Shown here: one piece after another, positions 1-9,148 of the stretch | How positions within the stretch are numbered: the stretch's first letter is position 1 | Layout of the letters: the number at the start of each line of letters is the position of its first letter | NCBI RefSeq assembly: GCF_003026355.1 | Contig: NZ_PYON01000001.1 | Span: 310,001-374,000 of the forward strand | Direction: 5' to 3' | Source of the DNA: Photobacterium kishitanii | GTDB lineage: Bacteria > Pseudomonadota > Gammaproteobacteria > Enterobacterales > Vibrionaceae | DNA length: 64,000 nt | Translations under genes and position numbers: made by a program | Notes under the pieces: model-generated | Told to the model about the DNA's origin: nothing | Database searches by the model: none | The model's input: the letters and a program-made list of their open reading frames with translations, nothing else

Positions 1-370
1 CTTGTGTTGTTATCACTGCATGCGCCATATACATTTGCGGCGTTTTCCAACCCGTTAACTCATCATCACTCGTTGCCATACGAAATAACGTCCATTGAAC
101 GGCTATTTCTTTGCCTGTTTCAGTTTTTAGATTTGCCGTTAAATACCACCATTCCGCAAGATATTCAGGGTGTTCGCCATAATCTCGAGGGAAAACTATC
201 GGCTCTCCTTTAACAACAGGTTCAAACACAAAATCTTTCGATTGGGTTAATGTCTTCACTGAATTACTTCGAGTAGGCTGATTATCACAACCACTTAATG
301 GCATTATAATAAGCAGCATTATTGCTAGGTAATATTGCTGCCAACGAGATTGTAGAGTTAAAGCTCTCAT
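1..370 (-). CDS. AttH-type lipoprotein (CrtC/AttH family), N-terminal part only
   Basis: This reading frame has no stop for 123 codons and runs off the left edge, so only the N-terminus is present. It begins with a lipoprotein signal ending in PLSGC, giving a lipid-anchored Cys at residue 28. After a linker comes the motif EWWYLTANL and then QWTLFR, typical of the AttH/CrtC-like lipocalin-type domain. AttH is the periplasmic lipoprotein partner of AttEFGH ABC transporters; its substrate is not established. The start ATG overlaps the stop of the upstream permease gene by one base (TAATG), showing translational coupling in one operon with the permease and ATPase genes. The family call rests on sequence motifs and context and is fairly secure; a cargo cannot be named. 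Confidence 0.75.
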   Translation of the reverse strand, partial: MRALTLQSRWQQYYLAIMLLIIMPLSGCDNQPTRSNSVKTLTQSKDFVFEPVVKGEPIVFPRDYGEHPEYLAEWWYLTANLKTETGKEIAVQWTLFRMATSDDELTGWKTPQMYMAHAVITTQ

Positions 371-2829
371 TAAAATGACTCTCGTAAAGATAAAATTGCT
401 GACCGGTGAACTAAGCGCCATACAGGCCATGCACCTGCAACTAATAAAACCAACAAAGCAGTCCCTAACGTCATCAAATAATCATAAGGAAAATACTGTA
501 CTTGCATTGTCCAGCCAAAAGAGTATTTCAACACCACATCAATCAACAACTGGGCTAACAGTAACCCTAACGGCAGGGCCATCAATGCTGTCATCAAACC
601 AATAACAAGCAATTGTCCGCCACCGAGTAGTGCTAATTCAATCCCCGTCATTCCCATACAGCGCAGTAATGAGAATTGTCGTTGTCGAGAAATCTCGCCA
701 GCTATTGTTGCGAAGAATAAACCACAAATAGCAATAAATAACGTTAAATTCCCTAACGTTGATGTCACAACAAAAGTACGATCAAACACGGTCATCGCTT
801 GTTTCATTAATGCAGCGTTATTGCGAATTCGTTCAGGCTGCAAACGGAATTGCTCACCTAATTTTGCTAGTAATTGCTCGGACTTAGCACCCTTATTTAA
901 ATGAATCGCTAACCCTACTTGTCCTGAATTAGGCCAAAAGCGTTGCCATTTTTGCTGCGAAATGAGTACCTGTCCGTAAGGATTACCATAGTCATAATAA
1001 ATACCGACAACTAACCAATCTTTATTCATTGGTGCTGGCAGATTAATAATATCTCCAGGTTTCCAATGATATTTCAGCGCCATAGATTCACTGACCATTA
1101 CCGCACGATCATGATGCAATTGTTGCCAATAATTATTAATACCGACCTTCACCGAAAGTGCTTTGTGCTCTCCCGATGTTTGCCCAATACTCATCACTTG
1201 AATGGTGCCATTGTTTGAACGTGTTTCTTTTTGCCAGCTCCACCACACTTGCTCAACGTCAGGTTGTTCTTGCAGCCACTTTGAAATACGTGGTGCCATA
1301 TTCATTGATGGACGAATATATATATCAGCAGCTAATCGTTGCTCAAGCCAATTTTCAGTAGTATTACGAAAACTACCGACCATTGTTTCCATGCCAATAT
1401 TAGAAGCTAATGCCAACATAAAGGCCATTGCTGCAATACCGCGATAACTTAAGCTTGCTGCTGCATCGAAGAAAAACCATCGCATACGTGCTCTACGGCT
1501 AATATTGCCCAAAAAGTGAAACAGTAACCACAGCAAATAAGGCATCATTAGCCCAGATGCGATCAAAATAAAAGCAATTAAAGCGAACCCTGCTAACTGT
1601 CCATGGGGTAATTGATAAACAGCAAAAGCACCCACAATAAACACACAAGAAAACAAAGCTTGCCATGCAAACTCTCGACCACTGAAACGTACTAATGCTA
1701 AGTGGGTTGATAAACGCGCTGGTGGCGTTTTAATCAATCGCACTAATGGCCATGTACATGCAAATGCACAACCAAAAATCGCAATCGCTAAACTTGCCGC
1801 CCCCCATTGCCAATTCCAATGCACTTGAAGACTAACATTCGCGTTATATAAGTCATTCAATGATGCTGCAACCGATGGCAACAATTGCTGTGCTAGCAGT
1901 AATCCAATGATATTACCGCCAACGAGGCCAAGTAAGACCCATAAGCACAGCTCACCAATTAACGCACCAGCGAGTTGAGTTCCATTAACGCCAAGTTGTC
2001 GTAATACACCCACTAACGGCTGTCGTTGTGCTAAAGATAATGACATCGCTTGGTAGAAAATAAATAAGCCAACAACAAACGCAAGCATACCCATCGCAAA
2101 TAAATTCAAATGGAATGCGTTGGTGAGAGGCTCTAATTTAGCGCTTTGTTTGCGTTCAAGAGTTAAACCTGGAGGTAAAATATGCGTCAGTTTCATCAAC
2201 TGCTTACGACTCATTTCACCACAAACAACAGCACTAAACCCAGAACTGGGTTGTAATTCACGTAATAGAGAGATATCAGCAATCATCCGTGAATCATTCA
2301 TACGACTATCATTGATCACTTCCAATGGACCAATTTTACGTCCTGAATCAAGCGTGAGCATATCGCCACTTTTGACGCCAATATAGCTTGCTAATTGCTT
2401 TCCCAACATAATGGGATACGGCGGCCGCATTAATGTTAATAATTTAACTTTACCGGCATCAATTCCATTACTTTTTACCGCGCCTAACATAGCAACAGGA
2501 TCGATACCAAGTAGTTGAAAATCCCGTTGCTTTTCAGTAATGATTCGATGTTCTATTACTGGAGCACAACTTTTAAGCCCCGCTCGACGCATTTGAATGT
2601 AAAAACCTTGCGGTACATTCATGCCAATTTGAGCGTGACGAATACGGTATGGAAAAGGATTAGAAAAAAGTTGTTCACCTTTACGGTAACTTTCTTTGGC
2701 TTGTTGATTAACTCCCATTACACCAACCAAGAGTGCAATGCCTAATGTTAAACCAAGCCAAACTAAAACAATTTGTAATGGATGACGGCGATAATGCCCC
2801 CAAAGCGCATTAGCTACGGGGCGTAACAT
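370..2829 (-). CDS. AttF/AttG-like ABC transporter permease (FtsX type, single long chain)
   Basis: This is an 819-residue membrane protein with an N-terminal transmembrane helix (residues about 20-40), a large periplasmic segment, a central group of helices (about 245-440), a second periplasmic segment and three helices near the C-terminus. That is the two-FtsX-domain plan of AttF/AttG and of LolC/MacB-like permeases. The start is placed at ATG 2829 because GGAGG lies 8 bases upstream; a longer in-frame start at 2898 would overlap the ATPase gene by about 90 bases and has no good ribosome site. It overlaps the ATPase gene by 20 bases and is coupled to AttH downstream. The chain may correspond to AttF and AttG fused. 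Substrate unknown. Confidence 0.8.
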   Translation of the reverse strand: MLRPVANALWGHYRRHPLQIVLVWLGLTLGIALLVGVMGVNQQAKESYRKGEQLFSNPFPYRIRHAQIGMNVPQGFYIQMRRAGLKSCAPVIEHRIITEKQRDFQLLGIDPVAMLGAVKSNGIDAGKVKLLTLMRPPYPIMLGKQLASYIGVKSGDMLTLDSGRKIGPLEVINDSRMNDSRMIADISLLRELQPSSGFSAVVCGEMSRKQLMKLTHILPPGLTLERKQSAKLEPLTNAFHLNLFAMGMLAFVVGLFIFYQAMSLSLAQRQPLVGVLRQLGVNGTQLAGALIGELCLWVLLGLVGGNIIGLLLAQQLLPSVAASLNDLYNANVSLQVHWNWQWGAASLAIAIFGCAFACTWPLVRLIKTPPARLSTHLALVRFSGREFAWQALFSCVFIVGAFAVYQLPHGQLAGFALIAFILIASGLMMPYLLWLLFHFLGNISRRARMRWFFFDAAASLSYRGIAAMAFMLALASNIGMETMVGSFRNTTENWLEQRLAADIYIRPSMNMAPRISKWLQEQPDVEQVWWSWQKETRSNNGTIQVMSIGQTSGEHKALSVKVGINNYWQQLHHDRAVMVSESMALKYHWKPGDIINLPAPMNKDWLVVGIYYDYGNPYGQVLISQQKWQRFWPNSGQVGLAIHLNKGAKSEQLLAKLGEQFRLQPERIRNNAALMKQAMTVFDRTFVVTSTLGNLTLFIAICGLFFATIAGEISRQRQFSLLRCMGMTGIELALLGGGQLLVIGLMTALMALPLGLLLAQLLIDVVLKYSFGWTMQVQYFPYDYLMTLGTALLVLLVAGAWPVWRLVHRSAILSLRESF

Positions 2830-3481
2830 TAAGCTGGCCTCCCTGCAAACGAATACATCCCTGCATATGTGATGCGACTTTCTCACTATGGGTAACAACT
2901 AATAACGTGCAATGAAGTTGTTTCGTTAATGAAATAAGTAATCGAATAACAGCATCAGCATTGCGCTCATCTAAACTGCCGGTGGGTTCATCTGCAAGTA
3001 ACAAGGCGGGTTCCATATAAATGGCACGAGCAATCGCTGCTCGTTGCTGTTGACCTCCTGAAATTTCTTCAGGATAACGTAATAATAATGGCCTCAAGTC
3101 CAGTGCAGAAATTAATTTTAACCACAGCTTATCGTCATCTGGTAGCCCTTTTAATTGCCGACAAAAACGAATATTATCTGCCACTGTTAACGTCGGTAAT
3201 AAATTATATTGCTGAAATACTAGACCGATATTTTTACGACGAAAAGCAGTACGCTCACGCTCAGAAATTGCATGTATTGCCGTACTCCCCAACCATATTT
3301 CACCCGATTCAGGTTTATCAAGCCCAGCTATTAAATTCAATAATGTACTTTTTCCTGAACCACTTTCTCCCATAAGAGCCACTTGATCTCCGGGATTTAA
3401 AGATAAATCAGCGCCCTGAAGCACAGAATGAAACTCAGTACCGTCTAGATAACCTTTACAGAGTTCAGATAGTCGTAACAT
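2810..3481 (-). CDS. AttE-like ABC transporter ATP-binding protein
   Basis: This is a 223-residue cytoplasmic ATPase of the LolD/MacB/AttE group. It has a Walker A motif (GESGSGKST, about residues 37-45), an ABC signature ISGGQQQR and a Walker B motif LLLADEPTG, all intact. It powers the permease encoded immediately downstream with a 20-base overlap, and the two genes plus the lipoprotein gene form an AttEFGH-like operon. ATG 3481 is preferred: GGTG lies 7 bases upstream, whereas the alternative TTG at 3487 sits directly against that ribosome site. A 36-bp perfect inverted repeat lies 51 bases upstream and could be an operator. LolD is the main alternative, but the single long permease and the AttH lipoprotein fit AttE better. 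Confidence 0.85.
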   Translation of the reverse strand: MLRLSELCKGYLDGTEFHSVLQGADLSLNPGDQVALMGESGSGKSTLLNLIAGLDKPESGEIWLGSTAIHAISERERTAFRRKNIGLVFQQYNLLPTLTVADNIRFCRQLKGLPDDDKLWLKLISALDLRPLLLRYPEEISGGQQQRAAIARAIYMEPALLLADEPTGSLDERNADAVIRLLISLTKQLHCTLLVVTHSEKVASHMQGCIRLQGGQLNVTPRS

Positions 3482-4029
3482 GTCCAATCACCAACGTTTA
3501 CTTACATTACAAATTAGCTACTATTTATTTTAATATTGAATAACTAAAATAATAGTTATTCAATATTACCTGTTTTATTCTTTACATAACAGTTTAGTCA
3601 TTAACTATTATCGCTTTAAACGCTAATCCTATTGATATATTCCTCTTTAACAACAAACAGCTACCAAATAAGAGCAATAAATAGTCACCAGCAAACCGGA
3701 TATGCCGGAAAATTTAATTTTAATAACTATAAGACAAATACGCATATTAAATTAAACAATAGATAGACTGATTATTTTAAAAATAACTATTCCTTGAGTG
3801 AATTATTTAAGGGGTTTTCTTCATCATAAAGCGACAATATTTATATGCATAAAAGCCCATAAAAGGTAGTGATAATAAACATATTAAATGATAAAAACTA
3901 TCATCTTCTACTGTTTAGTATTGCTTTTAATCAATAAAAAGCCATTATCTTTAAAGACGATATTAAAAAAGTTAATAACCGTTTATTTTCGTCCTTATAT
4001 CACAACACGGAATTTAGAGTGGTTAATTA
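3482..4029. other. Divergent promoter region between attE-like and SDR genes
   Basis: This is 548 bases of very AT-rich sequence without a convincing gene. Besides the inverted repeat at 3532-3567 it should hold the promoters of both flanking genes. A weak open frame near 3888-4076 overlaps the SDR gene start and has no coding character. Confidence 0.6.
3532..3567. promoter_or_regulatory. Perfect inverted repeat (15-bp arms) upstream of attE-like gene
   Basis: The left arm AATATTGAATAACTA at 3532-3546 and its exact reverse complement at 3553-3567 are separated by six bases. There is no T-run after either arm, so it does not look like an intrinsic terminator. Its place 51 bases from the attE-like start suggests an operator or an mRNA leader hairpin. 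Confidence 0.5.
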
Positions 4030-5490
4030 ATGAGCAAAAATATTCTTGTAGTCGGGGCTTCTGGTTATATCGGTAGTCACTTAGTGCCTAACTTATTAGA
4101 ACTTGGCCATCATGTTAGAGCAACAGGACGTAATCTTAAGCTATTAGAGAAACGTGGCTGGGGACATATAGATAATTTAGAGTTAGTTGAGTTAGATTTA
4201 GAGCGCGACCAAGATTTGACCGATCTATTTATGGGTATTGATACGGTTTACTTCTTAGTTCATGGGATGAATCATGGTCATGACTTCATTGAATTTGAAC
4301 TCGATTGCGCTCGTCGATTTAGTCATTACCTTGCTCTTAGTCACGTTGAGCATGTTGTTTATCTTGGTGCCTTACAATCACAAACCAGCCAATCAAAACA
4401 CCTAACGGCTCGTAAAGAAACGGGGAACATTCTTCGTGATAGTGGCAAGTGTGTGACTGAACTGCGTGCAGGTATCATTATTGGCCCCGGCTCTGCTGCT
4501 TTTGAAGTAATGCAAGATTTTGTCTATCACCTACCGATTATGTTAACGCCTGATTGGGTTACATCGCGAAATTCCCCTATCGCATTACGTAACCTACTCT
4601 ACTACCTAACAGAACTTATCGAATGCCCTCAAGATCATAATCTTATTTTAGATGTCGCTGGCCCAGAGCAAATGACATATAAAGATCAAATGGTCAGACT
4701 TAGTAAGATCCATGGTAAAACCATTCGCGTCATTCCATTAAAATGGTTAAGTCCAAAGATGGCGACTTACTGGCTACGGTTTATAACCTCCGTTCCTACT
4801 AATATCGCACGCGCACTTATTGGCGGTTTAAGTTGTGATCTCCCTGCTGATGGCAGTGAACTTCAACGTCGTATTCCTCAACACCTCATCAGTTATGAAG
4901 AAGCGATCCAAGAAGCATTAGACATGAGTACAGAATTAGTTAAGAGTGAAATTTGGGGCTTTGATCCAGATGCACTATTACGCTGGCAAACCGGTTATGG
5001 CTATTATCCCAAGCAAGCTGGCTACACACTCAAAACAGACGCAAGCTGTGAAGCTCTCTGGCGTCAAGTGCAGCTTATCGGTGGAGAAGAAGGCTACTTT
5101 TTTGCTAATAGCTTATGGCGAGTTCGAGAATGGATGGATGCCATGATTGGTGGTGATGCGCTACAACGTTATCGCCGAGATCCACAACAACTACAACTGG
5201 GTGATAAAATAGATTCATGGAAAGTGATCAGTCTTGAAAAAAATCATTTCCTGTCGTTATTATTTGGTATGAAAGCACCGGGTTTAGGCCGATTAGAATT
5301 CACGATTGAAGATTGTGGCGATCATCGCACGATAGATATTCGTGCATGGTGGCACCCAAAAGGGTTCATGGGATTACTGTATTGGTTTGCTATGATGCCT
5401 GCGCATTTGTTTATTTTCCGCGGTATGACTCACGCTTTAGTTAAACGCTGTAAAGCAAAAATACAAGAAGGTAATATCGACACTAAATAA
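4030..5490 (+). CDS. SDR-family NAD(P)-binding protein with DUF2867 domain
   Basis: This 486-residue protein begins with a Rossmann dinucleotide-binding loop GASGYIGSH (residues 9-17) followed by an atypical SDR/NmrA-like fold to about residue 300. The C-terminal part (about 330-480) matches the DUF2867 architecture, with SLWRVREWMD and a hydrophobic stretch near residue 445. Such proteins are usually annotated as NAD(P)H-binding or nucleoside-diphosphate-sugar epimerase-like; the substrate is unknown. The gene stands alone, divergent from the transporter operon, and is followed by a strong bidirectional terminator. GAG lies about 10 bases before the ATG. Family is confident, enzymatic role is not. 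Confidence 0.8.
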   Translation: MSKNILVVGASGYIGSHLVPNLLELGHHVRATGRNLKLLEKRGWGHIDNLELVELDLERDQDLTDLFMGIDTVYFLVHGMNHGHDFIEFELDCARRFSHYLALSHVEHVVYLGALQSQTSQSKHLTARKETGNILRDSGKCVTELRAGIIIGPGSAAFEVMQDFVYHLPIMLTPDWVTSRNSPIALRNLLYYLTELIECPQDHNLILDVAGPEQMTYKDQMVRLSKIHGKTIRVIPLKWLSPKMATYWLRFITSVPTNIARALIGGLSCDLPADGSELQRRIPQHLISYEEAIQEALDMSTELVKSEIWGFDPDALLRWQTGYGYYPKQAGYTLKTDASCEALWRQVQLIGGEEGYFFANSLWRVREWMDAMIGGDALQRYRRDPQQLQLGDKIDSWKVISLEKNHFLSLLFGMKAPGLGRLEFTIEDCGDHRTIDIRAWWHPKGFMGLLYWFAMMPAHLFIFRGMTHALVKRCKAKIQEGNIDTK

Positions 5491-5544
5491 CGCCTACCGT
5501 TAATTTATCATTCACGATATTCGATAATAAAATACAGCTATAAA

Positions 5545-5580
5545 AAAACCGAAAGCATCACACTTTCGGTTTTTATTTTA
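5545..5580. terminator. Bidirectional intrinsic terminator
   Basis: An 11-bp stem (AAAACCGAAAG paired with CTTTCGGTTTT) with a 7-base loop is followed by TTATTTT and preceded by an A-run. It serves the SDR gene on the plus strand and the BCCT gene on the minus strand. Confidence 0.85.
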
Positions 5581-5615
5581 ACAACATAGGTATACGGTAA
5601 TAATACCCTATTGAA

Positions 5616-7190
5616 TTACGCTGTTTTTGCCGTTTTTGATGCGCACGTCATTTTCCATGCTGCAATAGGACCACTCAGTAGCGTTAGTCCAATTAATAAT
5701 GAAACGGGTACTGCTGTTATAACAATGAAGGATTGTAGAGCATTCAACCCACCATCACCGGCCAATAATAATACCGCAGCAACAATACCCATAGTGATAG
5801 CCCAAAATAAACGATGCTTACTACTTGGTTCATTATCACCTGAAACGACCATCGCAATTGAATACGCCATTGAATCACCTGTTGTAACTACGAATGTTGT
5901 GGTTAACACTAAAAACGCAGGTAACAAAATATAACTCAATGGTAGATTAGACAATGATGCTAATAATACCGCGGGTAAGCCACCATCATTTAGCGGACCA
6001 GAGATCATACCTGGGTTATTAAGCTCTAATGAAATACCTGTACCACCTAACACCGCAAACCAAAAGTTTGTTGCAATCGGAGCACCTACAGCAACACACA
6101 AGATTAAACTACGGATACTACGACCTTCAGAGATTCGAGCGATAAAAATAGCCATCATTGGTGCAAAACCAATAAACCAACCCCAGAAAAACCATGTCCA
6201 CCATAAGTTCCACTCAGGTTTAGCCGTGGTCAAACTCATCGTTCCCATATTTTGCAAATAGCTACCAAAAGCAGATCCAAATTCTTTTAATAAGAACGTT
6301 GTTGGACCTAGAATCAACATTGCAGCTAAAAGTACAAAAGCGCCGATGACATTAAGGCGTGATAACCACTGTAAACCTTTATCCATCCCTGATGCTGCTG
6401 AGGCTGAATAAATTGCTACCACAACCGCCAGAATAATTAGCTGGGATTGAGTGTTATTTTCTAAACCGGTTAATAACTCAAGGCTATAGCCTAACTGCGA
6501 GGCTAAAAATCCAATCGGACCAATAGTGCCTGCAGCAACAGCAATAATTGAGCATGCGTCAATGACACTACCCAGCCAATGATTTTCTAAACGATGTCCA
6601 AAAAGTGGAAATAATAAAGCGCGAGGACGTAATTTAATACCATGTTCATGATGAGCGTACATTAACACTATCGTTGATAGCGTACCTAATACAGCCCAAG
6701 CAAGAAATCCCCAATGTAAAAAGGCTTGATCTAATGCAGGAGTAACTGCGGCAAGTGTACCGCCTTCTACACCAGGAAATGATGGTGATGGTGTCATAAA
6801 ATGATAAATAGGTTCAGCTGCTGACCAAAAAACACCGCCACCAGCAAGTAGCGTACACATGATCATCGCTAACCAGCGAAATGTACCAATTGTCGGTTTA
6901 CTTACACTGCCCATCACTTTTTTACCGAACGGGCTAATCGCAACAATTAGTGCAAGAAAAAAATTAACAAGCATCAACCACTGCCAACTTGAGCCAAAGG
7001 TTTTAGCTGCAGAGCTAAAAGATGTTTGAATCATTGCGGTGAAAGCTGGCATATCAATTAAAGCAGAAAGGACGAATAAGCTAATAAACCCAATCGTTAG
7101 TGCTGGAACGAGTTTGTTATCTAAACCTTTCAATCCCATGACTATATTTGGCGTTGTATCATTACTAATTTGGCTTGTATTGCGTTGCAT
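5616..7190 (-). CDS. BCCT family betaine/choline/carnitine transporter
   Basis: This 524-residue inner-membrane protein has about twelve hydrophobic segments and the conserved BCCT segment WTWFFWGWFIGFAPMMAIF around residue 330, which contains the Trp-rich substrate box. BCCT carriers import quaternary ammonium osmolytes such as glycine betaine or choline by Na+ or H+ coupling and protect marine bacteria from salt stress. Length is normal for the family, with only short cytoplasmic termini, so an extended osmosensing C-terminal tail as in BetP is absent. It is transcribed alone. GAGAGA precedes the ATG. Substrate specificity cannot be fixed from sequence alone. Confidence 0.9.
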   Translation of the reverse strand: MQRNTSQISNDTTPNIVMGLKGLDNKLVPALTIGFISLFVLSALIDMPAFTAMIQTSFSSAAKTFGSSWQWLMLVNFFLALIVAISPFGKKVMGSVSKPTIGTFRWLAMIMCTLLAGGGVFWSAAEPIYHFMTPSPSFPGVEGGTLAAVTPALDQAFLHWGFLAWAVLGTLSTIVLMYAHHEHGIKLRPRALLFPLFGHRLENHWLGSVIDACSIIAVAAGTIGPIGFLASQLGYSLELLTGLENNTQSQLIILAVVVAIYSASAASGMDKGLQWLSRLNVIGAFVLLAAMLILGPTTFLLKEFGSAFGSYLQNMGTMSLTTAKPEWNLWWTWFFWGWFIGFAPMMAIFIARISEGRSIRSLILCVAVGAPIATNFWFAVLGGTGISLELNNPGMISGPLNDGGLPAVLLASLSNLPLSYILLPAFLVLTTTFVVTTGDSMAYSIAMVVSGDNEPSSKHRLFWAITMGIVAAVLLLAGDGGLNALQSFIVITAVPVSLLIGLTLLSGPIAAWKMTCASKTAKTA

Positions 7191-7578
7191 AAATCTCTCA
7201 CGCTGTGTGTGAGGGAAGACACACTAGCAGCATATAGATATTAACACCAGATAAATTTCTCTATAAATTTCAACACCAAAGCGTACAAACAAACACTTTT
7301 CTAAGTTTGTAATTTAAAAACAAAAACTTATATTTTGTCCTACAAACCAATATAACAACAAGCAAAAATCATCGTGACCATAAAATATCATTACCGCAAA
7401 ACATTTTAGCGATTCAAAAAATGATTACTGAACAAATCATATCAACCAATACCATTGCAAACTTAGTTACCATTCTCATATTTTAACAATCCAGTGAATG
7501 TGACATTTTGCGCAAATACCCATGTTCCTATGTCCTATAGTAGAAGCCATTTTTTAAACGCCCCTATAGAGACACATA
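7191..7578. other. Divergent promoter region between BCCT and dipeptidase genes
   Basis: This is 388 bases with no gene. A TATAGT hexamer near 7537, about 40 bases before the dipeptidase ATG, is a plausible -10 element; no clear operator palindrome was seen. Confidence 0.5.
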
Positions 7579-9048
7579 ATGAAATCCACGTTAATTTGTG
7601 CCGTCGTTGCGGCAACCATTTCCCCTTCCATTTTTGCTTGCACAACTATTCTTATTGGTAATCAAGCAACAATTGACGGTAGTTATATTATTGCAAGAAA
7701 TGCAGATCATAGCCCACTCGTTAATCCTCATTGGTTTAATCACCCTCATCAGACCAATACCCACGGTGAATTTAAATCTAACAGTAATTCTTTTACCTAC
7801 TCTCTACCTAAAACAAGTCTTGCTTATAGCAGTTTCTCTAAAGCAAAAACGCAAGATACCTCCTTTGGTTCGGCAGGTTTTAATGAATTAGGTGTCGGTA
7901 TGTCTGCCACTGAAACTATCTATAACAACCCAACTATGCTTGCTGTTGATCCCTATAATGATGAAACGGGAATTAATGAAGATTCAATTGTTAATGTTAT
8001 TTTACCGCGGGCAAAAACAGCTAAAGATGGCGTAAAATTATTAGGCAGTATTATAGAAAAAAAAGGGGCTGCGGAAGGATTTGGGGTAGCTTTTGTTGAT
8101 AAAACGGGCATATGGTATTTAGAAACAGGTAGCGGCCATCAGTGGATGGCAACCAAACTAGATAATCATGATTATTTCGTCTCTGCCAATCAAGGACGTT
8201 TACAACGTTTTCACCCTAACGACACTGATAAATACCTTTCAAGCCCAACGCTCATAACCTTTGCAATTGCTCAAGGGGTATATAAACCCGCACATGATGG
8301 GCCCTTTAACTTTCACAAAATCTATTCTGTTGATAATGCCAATGATCGCCTCTATAACTACCCTCGAGTCCATGTTATACAGCACATGTATAGTCATGGC
8401 ATCAAAACAACGTTAGCTAATCCATTAGAGTTTCCTGTATTTGCAATGCCAACCCATAAATTGTCAGTGAACGACGTAAAAAAAGGGTTACGTAACCACT
8501 ATCAAGGCTCGACACACGATCCATATACCAACGTAAACCCCAATGAAGCTTATCGGCCGATATCAGTATTTAGAACTTATCAATCCCACATTCTTCAAGT
8601 TAGGCCAACACTCCCTCAAGCTATTGGAGAGGTTGCCTATATCGGTTGGGGAATGACAGATCTCACACCATATATTGCGTTTTATCAAGGTGCGAAAATT
8701 CCAGCTATCTATAAAACGGGAATCGGTAAAACAGCCGATAACTTCTCTGCCTATTGGCAATTACGTAAAGTACAAACTCTGGCGATGACTGACTATAATC
8801 AGTTTGCTCCAATGGTTAAAACTGCATATGCCAAATTTGAGAAAAAGCAAAAAGCCTTAATGAAAGAGACTGAGGAAAAATATTTAGCTATCTATAAAAC
8901 TCAGCCTCAAAAAGCACAAGCATTATTAAATGATTTTGAATTAACCACCACGAATCAAGCGATGGCAACTGCAAGTAAACTCCAAAATGCTATCATTACC
9001 CAAATGACATCAAATATTAATACTACCTACCAATTCTCAGGAGCTTAA
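7579..9048 (+). CDS. Secreted C69 family dipeptidase (Ntn hydrolase)
   Basis: This 489-residue protein carries a signal peptide (residues 1-20) ending FA, followed directly by Cys21 in the context CTTILIG. In peptidase family C69 (also listed as U34) the N-terminal Cys exposed by processing is the nucleophile, so the signal cleavage would create the active enzyme. The following DGSYIIARNAD and the glycine-rich GWG segment near residue 355 match the family. It should cleave dipeptides in the periplasm or outside the cell. A second, divergent paralogue lies at 16562-18034 on the other strand. Start choice is supported by AGAGA before the ATG and by the signal peptide. Confidence 0.88.
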   Translation: MKSTLICAVVAATISPSIFACTTILIGNQATIDGSYIIARNADHSPLVNPHWFNHPHQTNTHGEFKSNSNSFTYSLPKTSLAYSSFSKAKTQDTSFGSAGFNELGVGMSATETIYNNPTMLAVDPYNDETGINEDSIVNVILPRAKTAKDGVKLLGSIIEKKGAAEGFGVAFVDKTGIWYLETGSGHQWMATKLDNHDYFVSANQGRLQRFHPNDTDKYLSSPTLITFAIAQGVYKPAHDGPFNFHKIYSVDNANDRLYNYPRVHVIQHMYSHGIKTTLANPLEFPVFAMPTHKLSVNDVKKGLRNHYQGSTHDPYTNVNPNEAYRPISVFRTYQSHILQVRPTLPQAIGEVAYIGWGMTDLTPYIAFYQGAKIPAIYKTGIGKTADNFSAYWQLRKVQTLAMTDYNQFAPMVKTAYAKFEKKQKALMKETEEKYLAIYKTQPQKAQALLNDFELTTTNQAMATASKLQNAIITQMTSNINTTYQFSGA

Positions 9049-9101
9049 TATTCTTCTAATAGCGTAACTACGCTATTAGAGCGTCACATCTACAGCTATT
9101 A

Positions 9102-9137
9102 AAAAAGGCTGTCATTCAATGACAGCCTTTTTATTTT
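9102..9137. terminator. Bidirectional intrinsic terminator
   Basis: A long stem built from AAAAGGCTGTCATT and its complement with a one-base loop is flanked by A and T runs. It separates the convergent dipeptidase and amidotransferase genes. A second small inverted repeat (TAATAGCG-type arms) lies at about 9057-9078. Confidence 0.85.
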
Positions 9138-9148
9138 TAATAAAGATA

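Noticed and set aside
370-3481. LolCDE lipoprotein exporter
   Set aside because: There is one long permease instead of LolC and LolE, and an AttH-type lipoprotein follows in the operon.
3888-4076. 62-aa protein upstream of the SDR gene
   Set aside because: It overlaps the well-supported SDR start in another frame, and its sequence is typical of AT-rich noncoding DNA.
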